Below are positions 6,119 through 6,395 of a DNA stretch of 6,395 nt, piece after piece. The stretch is from the NCBI GenBank assembly GCA_031546815.1, contig JAVBJV010000065.1, positions 1 through 6,395 of the forward strand, given 5' to 3'. How positions within the stretch are numbered: the first letter of the stretch is position 1; every line of letters starts with the position of its first letter. Origin of the DNA: JAVBJV01 sp031546815 (lineage in GTDB: Bacteria; Pseudomonadota; Alphaproteobacteria; Acetobacterales; Acetobacteraceae). The notes beneath the pieces were generated by a model. It ran no database searches, was not told the origin of the DNA, and worked only from the letters and a program-made list of their open reading frames with translations. The position numbers and the translations under genes are program-made.

Positions 6119-6146
6119 CCTGGGTTGGCCTTCGGGTTGGCTGAGG
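6119..6146 (+). other. UUCG-tetraloop RNA hairpin in the rRNA leader
   Basis: The loop TTCG (6131-6134) is closed by C6130-G6135, the C(UUCG)G arrangement known to be exceptionally stable in RNA. The stem continues C-G, G-U, G-U, U-G, U-G, G-C, G-U (6123-6130 with 6135-6142), then a G-G mismatch and U-A, C-G, C-G (6119-6121 with 6144-6146). Five of the eight inner pairs are G-U, so it can form in the + strand RNA but not as a DNA palindrome. The arms are also two copies of GGGTTGGC (6122-6129, 6134-6141). Confidence 0.5.
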
Positions 6147-6180
6147 TGTGTTGTGCTTGTCTGGAGTGGAATGGAGTTGA

Positions 6181-6254
6181 GGCTCTATTTATCTGCTTGA
6201 GGTGAGTATGGCTGGTGCTGTTGATGTGTTCTTATAGAATACGCAGATAGAGCT
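6181..6254 (+). other. Bulged 12-bp helix with nested hairpin in the rRNA leader
   Basis: GGCTCT (6181-6186) pairs with AGAGCT (6249-6254) and ATCTGC (6191-6196) pairs with GCAGAT (6243-6248), separated on the left by a 4-nt bulge ATTT. Inside the enclosed 46 nt, a second hairpin forms at 6226-6242 (GTGTTCT with AGAATAC, including one G-U, TAT loop) directly against the main helix, so the two could stack. This looks like a defined fold of the pre-rRNA leader between boxA and 16S. Confidence 0.55.
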
Positions 6255-6260
6255 AGTTGT

Positions 6261-6270
6261 TGCTCTTGAT
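6261..6270 (+). promoter_or_regulatory. Possible second boxA-like element
   Basis: TGCTCTTGAT shares its first seven bases with the E. coli rRNA boxA (TGCTCTTTAACA) but then diverges, lacking the A-rich end. It lies just after the bulged leader helix and about 76 nt before the 16S start. The match is short enough to be chance. Confidence 0.25.
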
Positions 6271-6314
6271 TGGTTTCGGCTGATTAGGAGTTTTCGTGGA
6301 TGAGTTAGGGGTCT

Positions 6315-6349
6315 GTTCGTTTAGATGGTCGTTGACTATCTGGATGAAC
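6315..6349 (+). other. 16-bp RNA hairpin spanning the inferred 16S 5' end
   Basis: GTTCGTTTAGATGGTC (6315-6330) pairs without interruption with GACTATCTGGATGAAC (6334-6349) around a GTT triloop: 12 Watson-Crick and 4 G-U pairs (6327/6337, 6322/6342, 6321/6343, 6319/6345). The four base pairs at its foot use the inferred first four bases of 16S rRNA (6346-6349). A helix this long is unlikely to be accidental. It probably marks or masks the maturation site of pre-16S; the enzyme involved cannot be read from sequence. Confidence 0.7.
6337..6346 (+). repeat. Direct repeat TATCTGGATG, copy 2 (16S boundary)
   Basis: This is the second copy of the 10-base repeat seen at 6080-6089. It forms most of the 3' arm of the 6315-6349 hairpin, and its last base coincides with the inferred first base of 16S rRNA. 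Confidence 0.6.
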
Positions 6350-6395
6350 CTGAGAGTTTGATCCTGGCTCAGAGCGAACGCTGGCGGCATGCTTA
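6346..6395 (+). rRNA. rrs: 16S ribosomal RNA, 5' end (partial)
   Basis: AGAGTTTGATCCTGGCTCAG at 6353-6372 is the universally conserved segment near the 16S 5' end. It starts at E. coli position 8, which places the mature end near 6346. The following GAACGCTGGCGGCATGCTTA fits Alphaproteobacteria, in particular Acetobacteraceae/Rhodospirillales. Only about 50 bases are present; the gene continues past the right edge. The exact 5' end is inferred by alignment and may differ by a few bases. Confidence 0.97.

Larger units (their letters stand above)
5980..6345 (+). ncRNA. Transcribed 5' leader of the rRNA operon (pre-16S leader)
   Basis: This stretch of about 365 nt between the inferred transcription start and the mature 16S end carries no credible protein gene. 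It contains a GC hairpin at its 5' end (CCGCG 5981-5985 with CGCGG 5997-6001), a boxB-like hairpin, boxA, a UUCG-capped hairpin, a 12-bp bulged helix and a 16-bp hairpin at the 16S boundary, each listed separately. Base composition moves from GC-rich to rich in G and T after about 6060. Such leaders are removed during 16S maturation. The start and end of the transcript are inferred, not observed. Confidence 0.75.

Noticed and set aside
6208..6237. A 9-codon reading frame (ATG to TAG) with an upstream GAGGTGAG resembling a ribosome-binding site
   Set aside because: It lies inside the rRNA leader, overlaps predicted helices and is too short to support a coding claim. Leader-peptide regulation is not expected for rRNA.
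1..6395. Mobile elements, CRISPR arrays, defence or toxin-antitoxin genes
   Set aside because: No transposase-like or nuclease-like protein, no terminal inverted repeats with target duplications, and no regularly spaced repeats were seen. All six complete or partial large genes belong to familiar housekeeping or metabolic families.

Overview
The window reads as a chromosomal segment of a high-GC alphaproteobacterium. Two things point there: the cytochrome c oxidase assembly genes (ctaB, a CoxF-like small protein, ctaG, ctaE, SURF1) and the first 50 bases of a 16S rRNA gene ending in GGCGGCATGCTTA, a pattern I associate with Alphaproteobacteria and especially Acetobacteraceae/Rhodospirillales. 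The family assignment is an inference from a short stretch. A cytochrome c oxidase (as opposed to a quinol oxidase) argues somewhat against the classical Acetobacter/Gluconobacter core.

Layout: positions 1-1231 (+) hold the 3' half of ctaB (heme O synthase), a 62-residue single-span CoxF-like protein overlapping it by ATGA, and ctaG (Cox11 copper chaperone) 4 nt further on. At 1234-1737 a GNAT acetyltransferase on the opposite strand interrupts the cluster, ending 2 nt from the ctaG stop. At 1794-2642 (+) comes ctaE (oxidase subunit III), followed by a short intergenic gap with a good intrinsic-terminator hairpin (2664-2694). SURF1 (2710-3390) overlaps a complete M32 carboxypeptidase (3387-4868) by ATGA, so these two are probably translationally coupled. 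A UDP-glucuronate 4-epimerase-type SDR gene (4922-5893) follows after 53 nt.

Positions 5894-6345 contain no protein gene. They hold an rRNA promoter (TTGACG, 17-nt spacer, TAGATA, GC-rich discriminator, A-rich upstream tract) and a transcribed leader of about 365 nt with a boxB-like hairpin, a strong boxA antitermination motif, several RNA-type hairpins and, at its end, a 16-bp hairpin that reaches into the inferred first bases of 16S rRNA. The 16S gene starts near 6346 and runs off the window.

How the genes work together: CtaB makes heme O (the precursor of heme A), CtaG delivers copper to the CuB site of subunit I, SURF1 assists heme a insertion, and CtaE is a structural subunit, so most of the first half serves one respiratory complex. 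The GNAT, M32 peptidase and epimerase have no evident link to it. I see no mobile element, CRISPR, toxin-antitoxin or defence system. The most unusual content is RNA structure in the rRNA leader, not a new protein system.
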